This document shows positions 1-8,128 of a stretch of DNA of 64,000 bases, one piece after another. Position 1 is the stretch's first letter. Each line of letters opens with the position of its first letter. The stretch comes from JAAYDH01 sp035353055 (lineage in GTDB: Bacteria; Bacillota_I; Bacilli_A; RFN20; CAG-826). The translations under genes were made by a program, and so were the position numbers. The notes beneath the pieces were generated by a model. The model did no database searches. It had not been told where the DNA came from and was given only the letters and a program-made list of their open reading frames with translations. The stretch spans positions 3,148-67,147 of the forward strand of contig DAOPYW010000004.1 in assembly GCA_035353055.1 (NCBI GenBank). Reading direction: 5' to 3'.

Positions 1-208
1 TTGTAGTGATGTTATAAACCAAGCTTTGAGAATTCTCACTAAAAAATGATTTAACAATAATGGATATACCATTTAGGCCACCGGCGTTAATCATGGCAGG
101 GCTTAAAAAGACGACGTTTCCGAAAGCTAATAAAAGCGATCCAATGAGAACAACAAAGATTTGTAAAAAATATTTTTTGATATTAATTTTTGTGACTATT
201 TTGTTCAT
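1..208 (-). CDS. YitT-family (DUF161) membrane protein, 5' end only
   Basis: The N-terminal 69 codons of a membrane protein that runs off the left edge of the window. Translation from the ATG at 208-206 gives a basic start, a hydrophobic segment (residues about 15-35: IFVVLIGSLLLAFGNVVFL) and then the SPAMINAGGLNGISII stretch. That pattern, a GxxxxAxGxxxFL helix followed by a conserved GG(L/V)xGI(S/A) motif, is typical of YitT/DUF161 integral membrane proteins of Firmicutes, whose substrate is unknown. A good ribosome binding site (GGAGG, about nine bases upstream) lies inside the end of prfB, so the two genes overlap by about 26 bases and are probably cotranscribed. It was too short for ordinary ORF calling. 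The family call rests on recognition of the N-terminus only. Confidence 0.75.
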   Translation of the reverse strand, partial: MNKIVTKINIKKYFLQIFVVLIGSLLLAFGNVVFLSPAMINAGGLNGISIIVKSFFSENSQSLVYNITT

Positions 209-1305
209 TTTCTTTGGCCTCCTTTTGTAAGTATGCATAGATGAACCCTTCAAGGTCGCCATCCATGACGGCTCCAACATTAGTTTCCTCATAGTCAGTT
301 CGATTATCTTTAACTAACGTATATGGGCAGAAAACATAAGAGCGAATTTGACTACCCCACTCAATGTTTTTCTTTTCTCCGACAATACCTTTAATGGCAT
401 TGTTTCTTTTTTCTAGTTCTAATAAGTATAGTTTGCCTTTTAGCATTTGCATGGCAACTTCGCGATTAGAGAGTTGGCTTCTTTCCATTTGGCAGGAAAC
501 AACAATTCCAGTGGGAAGATGAGTGATTCGAATAGCGGTTTCAACTTTGTTGACATTCTGCCCGCCAGCTCCTCCGCTTCGATAAGTATCAATCTTTAGA
601 TCCGATTCATTTATTTGAATGTCGATGTTATCGTTTTTAAACTCTGGCACCACGTTGACTGAAGCAAACGAGGTATGCCTTCTTTTATTGGCATCAAAAG
701 GTGAGATGCGCACCAGTCGGTGAACTCCTTTTTCGCTTTTAAGCAAGCCGTAAGCATGGGGACCAGAGATTTTGAAAGTAACTGACTTAAGGCCAGCTTC
801 TTCTCCTGGCTCATTGTATATTTGTGCGACTTTTAATTTGTTGCTGTCTGCATAGCAAAGGTACATCCGATAGAGCATGCTCGCCCAATCTTGGGCTTCT
901 GTTCCTCCGGCCCCGGGGTGGATTTCCAAAATGGCATTGAGATTATCAAATTCACCGCTAAAAAGAATCTGGAGTTCAAACTCCTTTGCATCAGAAGAAA
1001 GAGCGTCTAATTGCTTTTCAATTTCTTCGAAAAATGATTCATCTCCCAAAGATAGCAGTTCTTCAATATCGAGATAATTTTTTGACAAAGAGCGATGTTT
1101 TCCGACCAAATCCTTGCAGTATTTGAGGCGAGAAATTGTCTCTAGAGCATTTCTTGAATCACTCCAAAAATCAGGCTCTTCGCTTTTCTTTGTCATTTGA
1201 TTAACTTCGAGTTCTAATTTATCAAAGTCAAAGGGAAGACCCGAGTTGGTGGATTTTGTCACCAACAGCACAAAGTTGTTGTTTAAGTGCAACGATGTCT
1301 TTCAT
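183..1305 (-). CDS. prfB: Peptide chain release factor 2, with programmed +1 frameshift
   Basis: RF2 ends translation at UGA and UAA. The zero frame starts at the ATG at 1305-1303, behind an AGGAG site, and reads MKDIVALKQQL...QLGSSL before an in-frame TGA at 1230-1228. A +1 shift at CTT-TGA-C joins it to the long downstream frame, giving 373 residues, the usual RF2 length. The codon-recognition tripeptide SPF (in VRISPFDANKRRHTSF) and the catalytic GGQ (in SGGAGGQNVNK) are both present. The start overlaps the secA stop by one base (TAATG), so the genes are translationally coupled. A naive call from the ATG at 1292 would replace the true N-terminus with 21 out-of-frame residues. The secA-prfB order matches Bacillus. 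Confidence 0.96.
1227..1233 (-). promoter_or_regulatory. RF2 programmed +1 frameshift site (CTT TGA C)
   Basis: On the minus strand the heptamer CTTTGAC lies exactly where the short upstream frame (codon 25, Leu) stops and the long frame begins. In known prfB genes, scarce RF2 lets the ribosome slip from CUU to UUU at this site and read on, so RF2 controls its own synthesis. A GGG triplet six bases upstream may act as the weak internal Shine-Dalgarno-like stimulator; the strong AGGGGG of E. coli is not there. Confidence 0.93.
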
Positions 1306-3719
1306 TATTTGACCGCTCCTTTGTTTACCTCGCTAGATGGTTGTTGATTGAGGTTGGGTTTTTGTTCGTCGACTACTTCAGCAGGTGCTTCTTCTTTAGG
1401 TTCAACTTTAACATTTAATAAATTTAAGACAGCATCGACAGAAGATATTTCCAATGTTTCTTTAAACATTCGATAGCCTTCATTGACATAATCCTGCAGA
1501 GGATTGACATTAGCATAGCTTCTTAGATGGATGCCTTCGCGAAGACGCGCCATAGCATCGATGTGCTTAGTCCAGTTTTGGTCAATGGTGTGCAAAATAA
1601 TGGCGCGTTCAAGCTTTTCGCCGACATCTGCTGGCCATTCTTTCTTTCGCTCTTCGTAACAATCTTGGAGAATCACTCCTAAATCTGGTCCGACATCTTC
1701 AACAGGAGATTCTTCATATAGAGCTTTTTTGATTGAACCACTCGCTAAAAATCTAGGTTCGACTTGTTTGATTAATAATTCTCCGGAGACTAACTGTTCA
1801 CGGCTTCCAACTGGAACGGCCTTGTGAGCGAGGAAAATACCGGTGGTATCAAATACTTCGTCAACGATATCTTTAATATCTTTCCCTTCGATAATTCGAT
1901 CCCGTTTGTCATAGACAATTTGTCTTTGCTTCGCGAGAACATCATCGTAGTCCAATAAATTCTTGCGGGTATCAAAGTTCATGCCTTCAATCTTTTTCTG
2001 GGCACTTGTAATCATGTTAGTGACCATTTTCATCTCGAGAGCTTCATCTCCAAATTGCTTTTGGATCCAATCGCGGTATTTATCAGCTGCAAAGCGAACT
2101 AACAAAGTGTCATCAAAAGAAACATAGAATCTAGAGAATCCTGGATCCCCTTGGCGCCCGCTACGTCCTCTCAACTGATTATCAATACGCCGAGCTTCGT
2201 GTCTTTCAGTGCCAAAAACGCACAAGCCGCCGAGCGCTCTTACTTCGTCATTGATTTTAATATCCGTTCCACGACCAGCCATGTTGGTAGCTAGTGTGAT
2301 GTGGCCCTTCTCTCCAGAATGAGCGATAATTTCTGCTTCTCGAGCATTGTTTTTCGCGTTCAACATTTCATGGGAAAGTCCAGCTGCGGTCAGCAACACG
2401 GAAATTTCTTCTGAAGATTCGACAGAGACTGTACCAATTAAAATTGGTTGCCCTTTTTCATGTCTTTCTTTCACTTCTTTAATCAAAGCAGCGAGCTTTG
2501 GCCCTTTATGAGCATAGACATAATCTAGCGCATCAGTACGCACGATTGGCTTGTTGGTGGGAATTGAAACAACACGCATGTTGTAAATTTTTCTGAATTC
2601 TTCCTCTTCCGTTTTGGCGGTTCCTGTCATACCAGACATTTTTTTGAACAAACGGAAAAAGTTTTGGTAAGTAATTGTAGCCATGGTGACTGTTTCTTGC
2701 TTAATAGTAACGTTCTCTTTGGCTTGAACTGCTTGGTGTAGACCGTCGGACCACTCGCGGCCAGGAAGCACACGACCAGTGAACTGGTCTATGATTTGAA
2801 TTTGTCCTTCAGCATCGACTAGATAGTCGACGTCGCGAATCATGATATAGTTTGCTTTTAAAGCATTGTGAATTCGGTGCACTAAATCGGCAAATTCAGG
2901 ATTATATAAGTTCTTAATCCCAAACATTCTTTCCGCTTTTTGGTTTCCTTGATCGGTTAGATTGACCGTCTTTTCTTTGACATCAATTGCGAAGTCAGCA
3001 TCTCTTTTCAAAGCTTTGCAAAAGCGATCGGCAACTGTGTATTGAGAAGCAGAAGTTTTAGCTCCGCCAGAAATAATTAAAGGAGTCCTTGATTCATCAA
3101 CTAAGATTGAGTCGGCTTCGTCAACGATGCAATAGTTTAGTCCTCGGAGAACGCGATGCTCCATATCGACAGCCATGTTGTCGCGGAGATAATCAAATCC
3201 TAACTCGGAATTCGTTGTATAGGTAATGTCACATAGATATGCTTCTCGTTTTTCTGAAGTCGTTTTGCTTCTAAGATTAACTCCAACCGTCAAGCCTAAA
3301 AATCTATAGATTTGGCCCATCCAATCAGCGTCACGTTGTGACAAATATTCGTTAACGGTTACAACCTCAACCCCAGTTCCAGCGAGCGCATTGAGATAGA
3401 CCGCCATTGTGGCAGTAAGTGTTTTTCCTTCACCAGTTTTCATTTCGGCAACATCTCCAGCGTGTAAAACTAAAGCGCCGATAACTTGAACTTTGTATGG
3501 AAACTCTCCGAGCGTTCTTTTGGCTGCTTCACGAGCGACAGCAAAGGCTTCAAATTTAATATCATCTAAAGTTTTGCCTTGAGAGAGCAAATTTTTAAAG
3601 TAAACCGTCTTGGCTCTGAGCTCTTCATCGCTCAGCGATGCCATCACTTTTTCATAGGCTAAGACTTTATTAGCTTCTCGATCGTATTGCTTTAGCCTTC
3701 TTTTATCAAAAAATCCCAT
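1305..3719 (-). CDS. secA: Preprotein translocase ATPase SecA
   Basis: ATP-driven motor that pushes unfolded preproteins through SecYEG. 804 residues. Motifs seen: Walker A MKTGEGKT near residue 93, the VTVNEYLSQRDA segment, Walker B VDEADSILVDESRTPLIISG, then the second helicase half with TNMAGRGTDI and QLRGRSGRQGDPG. The C-terminal tail is a proline/glutamate/glutamine-rich linker ending EVNKGAVK and has no cysteine cluster. The zinc-binding C-terminal domain used for SecB or ribosome contact in many bacteria is therefore absent. It heads a secA-prfB pair; the intergenic region upstream carries a dyad around a TATAAT. The Bacillus gene hpf, which normally precedes secA, is missing here. Confidence 0.98.
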   Translation of the reverse strand: MGFFDKRRLKQYDREANKVLAYEKVMASLSDEELRAKTVYFKNLLSQGKTLDDIKFEAFAVAREAAKRTLGEFPYKVQVIGALVLHAGDVAEMKTGEGKTLTATMAVYLNALAGTGVEVVTVNEYLSQRDADWMGQIYRFLGLTVGVNLRSKTTSEKREAYLCDITYTTNSELGFDYLRDNMAVDMEHRVLRGLNYCIVDEADSILVDESRTPLIISGGAKTSASQYTVADRFCKALKRDADFAIDVKEKTVNLTDQGNQKAERMFGIKNLYNPEFADLVHRIHNALKANYIMIRDVDYLVDAEGQIQIIDQFTGRVLPGREWSDGLHQAVQAKENVTIKQETVTMATITYQNFFRLFKKMSGMTGTAKTEEEEFRKIYNMRVVSIPTNKPIVRTDALDYVYAHKGPKLAALIKEVKERHEKGQPILIGTVSVESSEEISVLLTAAGLSHEMLNAKNNAREAEIIAHSGEKGHITLATNMAGRGTDIKINDEVRALGGLCVFGTERHEARRIDNQLRGRSGRQGDPGFSRFYVSFDDTLLVRFAADKYRDWIQKQFGDEALEMKMVTNMITSAQKKIEGMNFDTRKNLLDYDDVLAKQRQIVYDKRDRIIEGKDIKDIVDEVFDTTGIFLAHKAVPVGSREQLVSGELLIKQVEPRFLASGSIKKALYEESPVEDVGPDLGVILQDCYEERKKEWPADVGEKLERAIILHTIDQNWTKHIDAMARLREGIHLRSYANVNPLQDYVNEGYRMFKETLEISSVDAVLNLLNVKVEPKEEAPAEVVDEQKPNLNQQPSSEVNKGAVK

Positions 3720-3805
3720 AATAATTCACCAACACAATTAATTGTGCCCTTCTAATACATAAATGTTTGCACATTTGCCTTCCTATCTTATCATCCAGCC
3801 CCCAA

Positions 3806-3837
3806 TTAGTCTAATACTATTATATAGATTAGGCTAA
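3806..3837. promoter_or_regulatory. Dyad around a TATAAT upstream of secA
   Basis: Two 9-bp palindromes of form TTAGnCTAA, at 3806-3814 and 3829-3837, are themselves arranged as an inverted repeat (TTAGTCTAAT, 12 bases, ATTAGGCTAA). The spacer holds a minus-strand TATAAT at 3824-3819. The layout suggests an operator over a promoter for secA-prfB. I find no good -35 hexamer, and there is no U-tract, so it does not look like a terminator for comFC. The remaining intergenic bases 3720-3805 show nothing else clear. Confidence 0.4.
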
Positions 3838-3848
3838 ACAAGGCCCTC

Positions 3849-4514
3849 TTATTTTAGAAAGGTTTTGCTCATTACCATCACCATAATTTTCTTTGGCTTT
3901 AATGGTTTAATAAGTCCAATCATGCCTTTAATGGTTGAACCAGTGGTGTAAACGTCATCAACAATTAGTATTTTTTTACCATACATTTTATTATTTGTTA
4001 TAAGTTTCATTCTTGTTTTAGCCTTAGTTCTTTGCCTTGCATTTAGCTCGGCTTGCTTATATGGAAAGGCTTTTTCGATCAGAAACAAAAATGGCAATTT
4101 TAACGGCTTAAAGATAGCTTCAACGTGATTAAATTCCCTTTCTTTATCATCGGATTTTGAAGATGGAGCAGGGACTAAAATGAATCCTTTGAAAAGATGA
4201 TGTAGTTCAGCTTTAAACCGAGAAAAAAAGACTTCTGCAAGCTCGACATCATAGCAACCCTTGACTTGATATAGCAAAGTTTTAATTTCTTCGTCGTATT
4301 GATAAATAGCTAATGCGGCAATATCGACAACACGAAATTTCAAAAAAAGGGGCTTCAATTTTTTCTCGCATTGTTCGCAAACACAAGAATCATTATGAAA
4401 AAATGAATACACACTCCAATTATGTATCGTTTTTAAACAGATTTTGCAAATTTTTGTTGGCTTCTTCGATAGTTCTAATACTCTTATTAATTTCTTCATT
4501 AAGTTCATTCGCAA
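3849..4514 (-). CDS. comFC: ComF-family phosphoribosyltransferase-like competence protein
   Basis: ComFC/ComF is a cytoplasmic protein needed for natural transformation, with an N-terminal zinc module and a C-terminal phosphoribosyltransferase fold. Seen here: CKIC and CEQC cysteine pairs near residues 22-60 and a PRPP-loop-like ILIVDDVYTTGSTIKG near residue 185. 221 residues, usual size. The start is taken as the TTG at 4514 because a strong GGAGAGGTGA site lies six bases upstream; ATGs at 4508 and 4499 are alternatives. Any of these starts lies inside the end of comFA, with an overlap of 80 to 95 bases, which implies tight coupling of the two competence genes. Confidence 0.88.
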   Translation of the reverse strand: MRMNLMKKLIRVLELSKKPTKICKICLKTIHNWSVYSFFHNDSCVCEQCEKKLKPLFLKFRVVDIAALAIYQYDEEIKTLLYQVKGCYDVELAEVFFSRFKAELHHLFKGFILVPAPSSKSDDKEREFNHVEAIFKPLKLPFLFLIEKAFPYKQAELNARQRTKAKTRMKLITNNKMYGKKILIVDDVYTTGSTIKGMIGLIKPLKPKKIMVMVMSKTFLK

Positions 4515-5592
4515 GAAAAATCACCTCTCCTTCTGGTTCCTCTTTTTTGCGGCCAACTCTCCCTGCTATTTGCACTAAAGAATAGGAGGAATAAATGCTA
4601 TGATTGGCTTCAAAAACAATAACTTGTAGACCTTTAACAGTGACTCCTCTTTCCAAAACAGCAGTCGTCACTAAATAACGATATTTATTTAGCTTAAAAT
4701 CTCCGATTATTTGCTCGCGATTACTTCTTTTTGAATGAACGTAATTGCCGCTTGGAAATATAGATTTCAAATTGTGAAATACTTCTTCGCACTTTTTAAT
4801 CGTCGGAGTAAAAATGAAAATTGGCTTTTGATTTTTAATAAAATTATTAATTAACCTATAACATTTAATTATCAGCATTGGTTTTGGCATTATGAAAACT
4901 TCTGGAACTGGCAGAGGATATGCATGAAAGCGAGAAAAAAGTTCCACAATACAACCGCCATTTTTCTCAAATTCGCTTAAGTATTTTTGGGACGGAGTGG
5001 CGGACATCATTATGAAATTTCCTCTGATTGATTTTTTAAAAAATGCATTTAGCACTTCGTTATTGCGAAAAGGAAAAGCATCAATTTCATCAATTATCAA
5101 AAGATCAAAATACTGGTTATAACGGTACAGCTGATGAGTAGTGCAACAAACTAAATCGCCAATTAGCATCTTTGAGTGCCCTCCATAAACTGATGTGACA
5201 GTGTTGCTTTGGAATATTTTCTTAAATCGCTCAGAAAGTTCAATTATAACTTCTCTTCGAGGGACCACAAATCCAACATTTTGACCCTTCGATATCGCAT
5301 AAGACATCACTCTTAAAACAATCTCCGTTTTTCCTGATCCGCATACAGCGTAAACAAAAGAATTTTTCTTTTTTTGGTAATTATTTAATAAAATTTGCGC
5401 TAATTTTGCTTGGTCATTCGACAGTTCATAATTGAGATTCCACACCACATCTTTTTCCTTTGAAATCCGAGACTTGGCTTCTTGACCACGAAATGAAAGA
5501 CATTTACGGCAATAAAATTTTCCGTTTCGCACGCCGATTGAGTCCATGTTTGTGTTGCCACAAAAAGGACAAACAAAAGAAAAAGCGCTCAT
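4420..5592 (-). CDS. comFA: ComFA-like DNA uptake helicase
   Basis: Superfamily 2 ATPase that works with ComEC to import single-stranded DNA during natural competence. 390 residues. Domains in order: N-terminal four-cysteine zinc finger (CPFC near residue 9, CRKC near residue 28), Walker A VCGSGKTEIV near residue 85, Walker B LLIIDEIDAFPF near 155, a MMSATPSQ motif III, and a C-terminal helicase half ending with LVQIAGRVGRK. The ATG (5592-5590) sits in the 3' arm of a perfect 10-bp hairpin followed by a T-rich run, and no Shine-Dalgarno is visible. That is odd for a downstream operon gene and suggests that readthrough or start-site accessibility limits expression. Confidence 0.93.
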   Translation of the reverse strand: MSAFSFVCPFCGNTNMDSIGVRNGKFYCRKCLSFRGQEAKSRISKEKDVVWNLNYELSNDQAKLAQILLNNYQKKKNSFVYAVCGSGKTEIVLRVMSYAISKGQNVGFVVPRREVIIELSERFKKIFQSNTVTSVYGGHSKMLIGDLVCCTTHQLYRYNQYFDLLIIDEIDAFPFRNNEVLNAFFKKSIRGNFIMMSATPSQKYLSEFEKNGGCIVELFSRFHAYPLPVPEVFIMPKPMLIIKCYRLINNFIKNQKPIFIFTPTIKKCEEVFHNLKSIFPSGNYVHSKRSNREQIIGDFKLNKYRYLVTTAVLERGVTVKGLQVIVFEANHSIYSSYSLVQIAGRVGRKKEEPEGEVIFLANELNEEINKSIRTIEEANKNLQNLFKNDT

Positions 5593-5611
5593 ATCTATAA
5601 AGAGCGCTTTT
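5575..5611 (-). terminator. Terminator-like hairpin overlapping the comFA start codon
   Basis: On the minus strand AAAAGCGCTC (5611-5602), an 11-base loop and GAGCGCTTTT (5590-5581) form a perfect 10-bp stem followed by T, C, TTTT. It follows rpiB by about 18 bases and would end the prfA-prmC-rpiB transcript. Its 3' arm and U-tract are the first codons of comFA, and the comFA ATG straddles the loop and the base of the 3' arm. Confidence 0.75.
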
Positions 5612-5628
5612 ACTAGTTTTTTTGAGAA

Positions 5629-6069
5629 TTATTCTTCGATTTCTTTAATCATTTCTACGCGAATTGCGTGTCGTCCACCTTCAAAAGGTGTGGTTAAGAA
5701 AATATCAACTCTCCTTAGAACATCAGGTAAATTCATGTATTTTTGTCCGAAGGCAATCATATTGCAGTCATTATGTTGCCGCAACAAGCGCGTCACTTCA
5801 TCGTTATAGCCGATTCCGCAGCGAATTCCTTTAACTTTGTTTGCGGTTATTGCTACACCTTCGCCAGAGGTGCAGACCAAAATTCCGAAATCGCAAACTT
5901 TAGAGGCCACTAATTGAGCTGCAGCTTCTGCGTAGTGTGGATAGTGGCAAGATTCCTTTGAGTTTGTTCCCACATCGGTAACCTCGTATCCCTGTTTTAT
6001 TAAATGGTTTTTAATTTCGTTTTTATATTCTAATCCGCCGTGATCTGAACCGACTGAAATTTTAAGCAT
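5629..6069 (-). CDS. rpiB: Ribose-5-phosphate isomerase B
   Basis: Interconverts ribose 5-phosphate and ribulose 5-phosphate in the pentose phosphate pathway. 146 residues, the usual size of the RpiB/LacAB fold. Seen: the N-terminal VGSDHGGLEYKNEIKNHL phosphate-binding segment, DVGTNS, the active-site cysteine region GILVCTSGEGVAITANK, and GIRCGIGYNDEVTRLLRQHNDCNMIAFG. The start overlaps the prmC stop by eight bases, so it is the third gene of a prfA-prmC-rpiB operon. The same grouping occurs in other Firmicutes and mollicutes, sometimes with upp or glyA following; here comFA follows across a hairpin. Confidence 0.95.
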   Translation of the reverse strand: MLKISVGSDHGGLEYKNEIKNHLIKQGYEVTDVGTNSKESCHYPHYAEAAAQLVASKVCDFGILVCTSGEGVAITANKVKGIRCGIGYNDEVTRLLRQHNDCNMIAFGQKYMNLPDVLRRVDIFLTTPFEGGRHAIRVEMIKEIEE

Positions 6070-6916
6070 AATTATTGTCTCCTTTCTTAATTATATAAAG
6101 AAAACGCATTTTGTTATGCATATCTTTTGAAAATTTTACAATTGCATTTGGAAGATATTTATCGATAATCTCAGTTAATGGTTTTTCCATATCTTCGCCA
6201 ATTTCAAAAATCATGACGCCTTGTTTATTCAAGATTTCGTCGCATTGACTAATCATTTTTTCGTAAAAATAGGTCGATGGTTTAGCCAGTAGCGCTAAAT
6301 GAGGTTCGAATTTCCAAACTTGTTCATCTATTTCTTCGAAATTTTGAATGTAGGGAGGATTAGAAATTATAACATCAAATTTCAACCCCTCTTTTATTAA
6401 TGGATCCAGCAAATTTCCTCGGAAGAAAGTAATGTCAAGTTGGTCGGCGTTGCGCTTAGCTACTTTCAAGCACTCTTCATCAATGTCTGTTGCGAAGATA
6501 GACGCCGATGGGAAATATCTTTTTAATGTGACGGCAATGCAGCCAGACCCAGTGCAAATATCGGCAATGCGAAGATTGCTGGTATCGGTGAATATTTTTT
6601 GTATTAAAAGTCTCGCGCTAATCACGAGCTCTTCCGTTTCCTGTCGAGGGATTAAAACATGGGGATTAACTTCGAAATATTGGTCGATAAAATTGCTGTA
6701 GCCCAAAACATATTGGAATGGCTCTCCTGATTTCACTCGTTCAATATTGTTTTCGAGTCTCTGATAATTTTGACAAGGCAAGTCGAATGCTTTATACAGA
6801 GAGACTTCATCGACAAAACCATTAGCGTCGTTAAGAAGGCTTTTGATAACCAGCCTAGTTAAGTACTTATTATTTGAATTTAACAAATTAAAATAAATTT
6901 CGCGGTTCGTCGGCAT
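6062..6916 (-). CDS. prmC: Release factor glutamine methyltransferase
   Basis: SAM-dependent enzyme that N5-methylates the glutamine of the GGQ motif in RF1 and RF2. 284 residues from the ATG at 6916-6914, one base after the prfA stop (TAATATG); a longer reading to 6967 would extend into prfA and is not supported. Seen: the N-terminal helical release-factor-binding domain (to about residue 85), the SAM motif IADICTGSGCIAVTL near 112, the ATDIDEECL acidic loop, and the catalytic substrate-binding NPPY (in IISNPPYIQ near residue 180). Operon with prfA, the gene for one of its substrates. Confidence 0.96.
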   Translation of the reverse strand: MPTNREIYFNLLNSNNKYLTRLVIKSLLNDANGFVDEVSLYKAFDLPCQNYQRLENNIERVKSGEPFQYVLGYSNFIDQYFEVNPHVLIPRQETEELVISARLLIQKIFTDTSNLRIADICTGSGCIAVTLKRYFPSASIFATDIDEECLKVAKRNADQLDITFFRGNLLDPLIKEGLKFDVIISNPPYIQNFEEIDEQVWKFEPHLALLAKPSTYFYEKMISQCDEILNKQGVMIFEIGEDMEKPLTEIIDKYLPNAIVKFSKDMHNKMRFLYIIKKGDNNYA

Positions 6917-6917
6917 A

Positions 6918-7991
6918 TTACTCACTCGCCAATTTTGTGGATTGATCGTAATGGATAAGGGCCTCAATTATCTCTTCGAGATCACCCTCCATTACTCGGT
7001 CTAATTTTTGAATAGTGAAACTAATGCGATGGTCAGTAACACGATTTTGGGGATAGTTATAAGTTCGGATTTTTTCTGAGCGTTCGCCAGTGCCAATTTT
7101 CAGTTTTCTTTCACTGCCGATTTTTTCCTGCTGCTCAGTAAGGGCGGCAGCGTACATTTTTGTTCGCAGCATTTGCATAGCAATTTCTCGATTTTGAATT
7201 TGAGATTTTTCTGTTTGGCAGGCAACCACTATTCCGGTGGGGATGTGTGTGATTCTCACTGCGGATTCAGTTTTATTAACGTTTTGGCCACCAGCGCCTT
7301 GGCTATGATAGGTATCAACTTGCAAATCATTTGGATTTATTTGAACATCAATTTCCTCAGCTTCAGGCATTACCAAAACTGTAGAGGTAGAGGTGTGAAT
7401 TCTTCCCCCGGCTTCGGTCTTGGGAACGCGTTGAACGCGGTGCGCACCACTTTCAAATTTCAATTTTGAATAAACGTTTTTGCCACTGATTTTAAAGGAT
7501 ACTTCTGAAAAGCCTCCGGCTTCGGATGGACTTTCATCAAGCATTTTTATTTTCCAATTCTGTGATTCGGCATATCTGGTATACATTCTAAAAAGATCGC
7601 CCGCAAAAATATTTGCTTCATCTCCTCCAACCGCTCCCCTGATTTCCACAATAATATTTTTCTCATCATTTGGATCTTTTGGAAGGAGCAATTCTTTGAG
7701 GTCTTCTTCTATTTGCTTTTGTAAAAGTTCGAGGCGTTTTACTTCTTCTCTTCCGAAACTTGAAATGTCGGGATCGCTGTCGTGTATCATTTCGCTAGCG
7801 TCGAAAATATTGATTTGATTTTTTTTGAATTCTAGAAAAGACGAGACTTGTGGCTCCAAGATTGCACGCTCTTTGGAAATCGAACGAAAATGAGCGATAT
7901 CTTTTACCACTTCTTCATTCATTAATTCTTCGTCAATTTCTTTCATCCGTTTTTCTGCGGACTCAAGGCGTTGATACATGCTTTTTTCCAT
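6918..7991 (-). CDS. prfA: Peptide chain release factor 1
   Basis: RF1 ends translation at UAA and UAG. The start is placed at the ATG at 7991-7989 (MEKSMYQRLE), which has a GAGGA site five bases upstream. This gives 357 residues, typical for RF1; the 16 extra N-terminal residues of the longer frame are not expected. Seen: long helical domain 1, the codon-recognition PxT (PKT in RVPKTEAGGRIHTSTST) and the catalytic GGQ (HSQGAGGQNVNKTES). First gene of prfA-prmC-rpiB, divergent from dnaX across about 135 bases. A weak TATGAT or TAGAAT -10 lies between 8005 and 8025 on the minus strand, but no convincing -35 is seen. Confidence 0.97.
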   Translation of the reverse strand: MEKSMYQRLESAEKRMKEIDEELMNEEVVKDIAHFRSISKERAILEPQVSSFLEFKKNQINIFDASEMIHDSDPDISSFGREEVKRLELLQKQIEEDLKELLLPKDPNDEKNIIVEIRGAVGGDEANIFAGDLFRMYTRYAESQNWKIKMLDESPSEAGGFSEVSFKISGKNVYSKLKFESGAHRVQRVPKTEAGGRIHTSTSTVLVMPEAEEIDVQINPNDLQVDTYHSQGAGGQNVNKTESAVRITHIPTGIVVACQTEKSQIQNREIAMQMLRTKMYAAALTEQQEKIGSERKLKIGTGERSEKIRTYNYPQNRVTDHRISFTIQKLDRVMEGDLEEIIEALIHYDQSTKLASE

Positions 7992-8104
7992 AAAATTCCT
8001 CGCTTTAGGCGATATGTATTCTATCATAGAGTTGTTCAAAGAAAAAGGCTCAATTAGTTTATTTAATATGAATATTAAGGCTTTTATAAGGAACTGTTTC
8101 TGTG

Positions 8105-8110
8105 TATAAT
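8105..8110 (+). promoter_or_regulatory. Probable -10 element for dnaX
   Basis: A perfect TATAAT 18 bases before the dnaX ATG. The expected -35 position (about 8082-8087) is only TTTTAT, so the match is partial. A GGTGA sequence seven bases before the ATG serves as ribosome binding site. Confidence 0.5.
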
Positions 8111-8128
8111 TCTTAATGGTGAATAATT

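Noticed and set aside
183..1292. prfB read as a single uninterrupted gene from the ATG at 1292
   Set aside because: Its first 21 residues do not look like RF2; the frame from 1305 with the CTTTGAC shift gives the true N-terminus, a ribosome site and the secA coupling.
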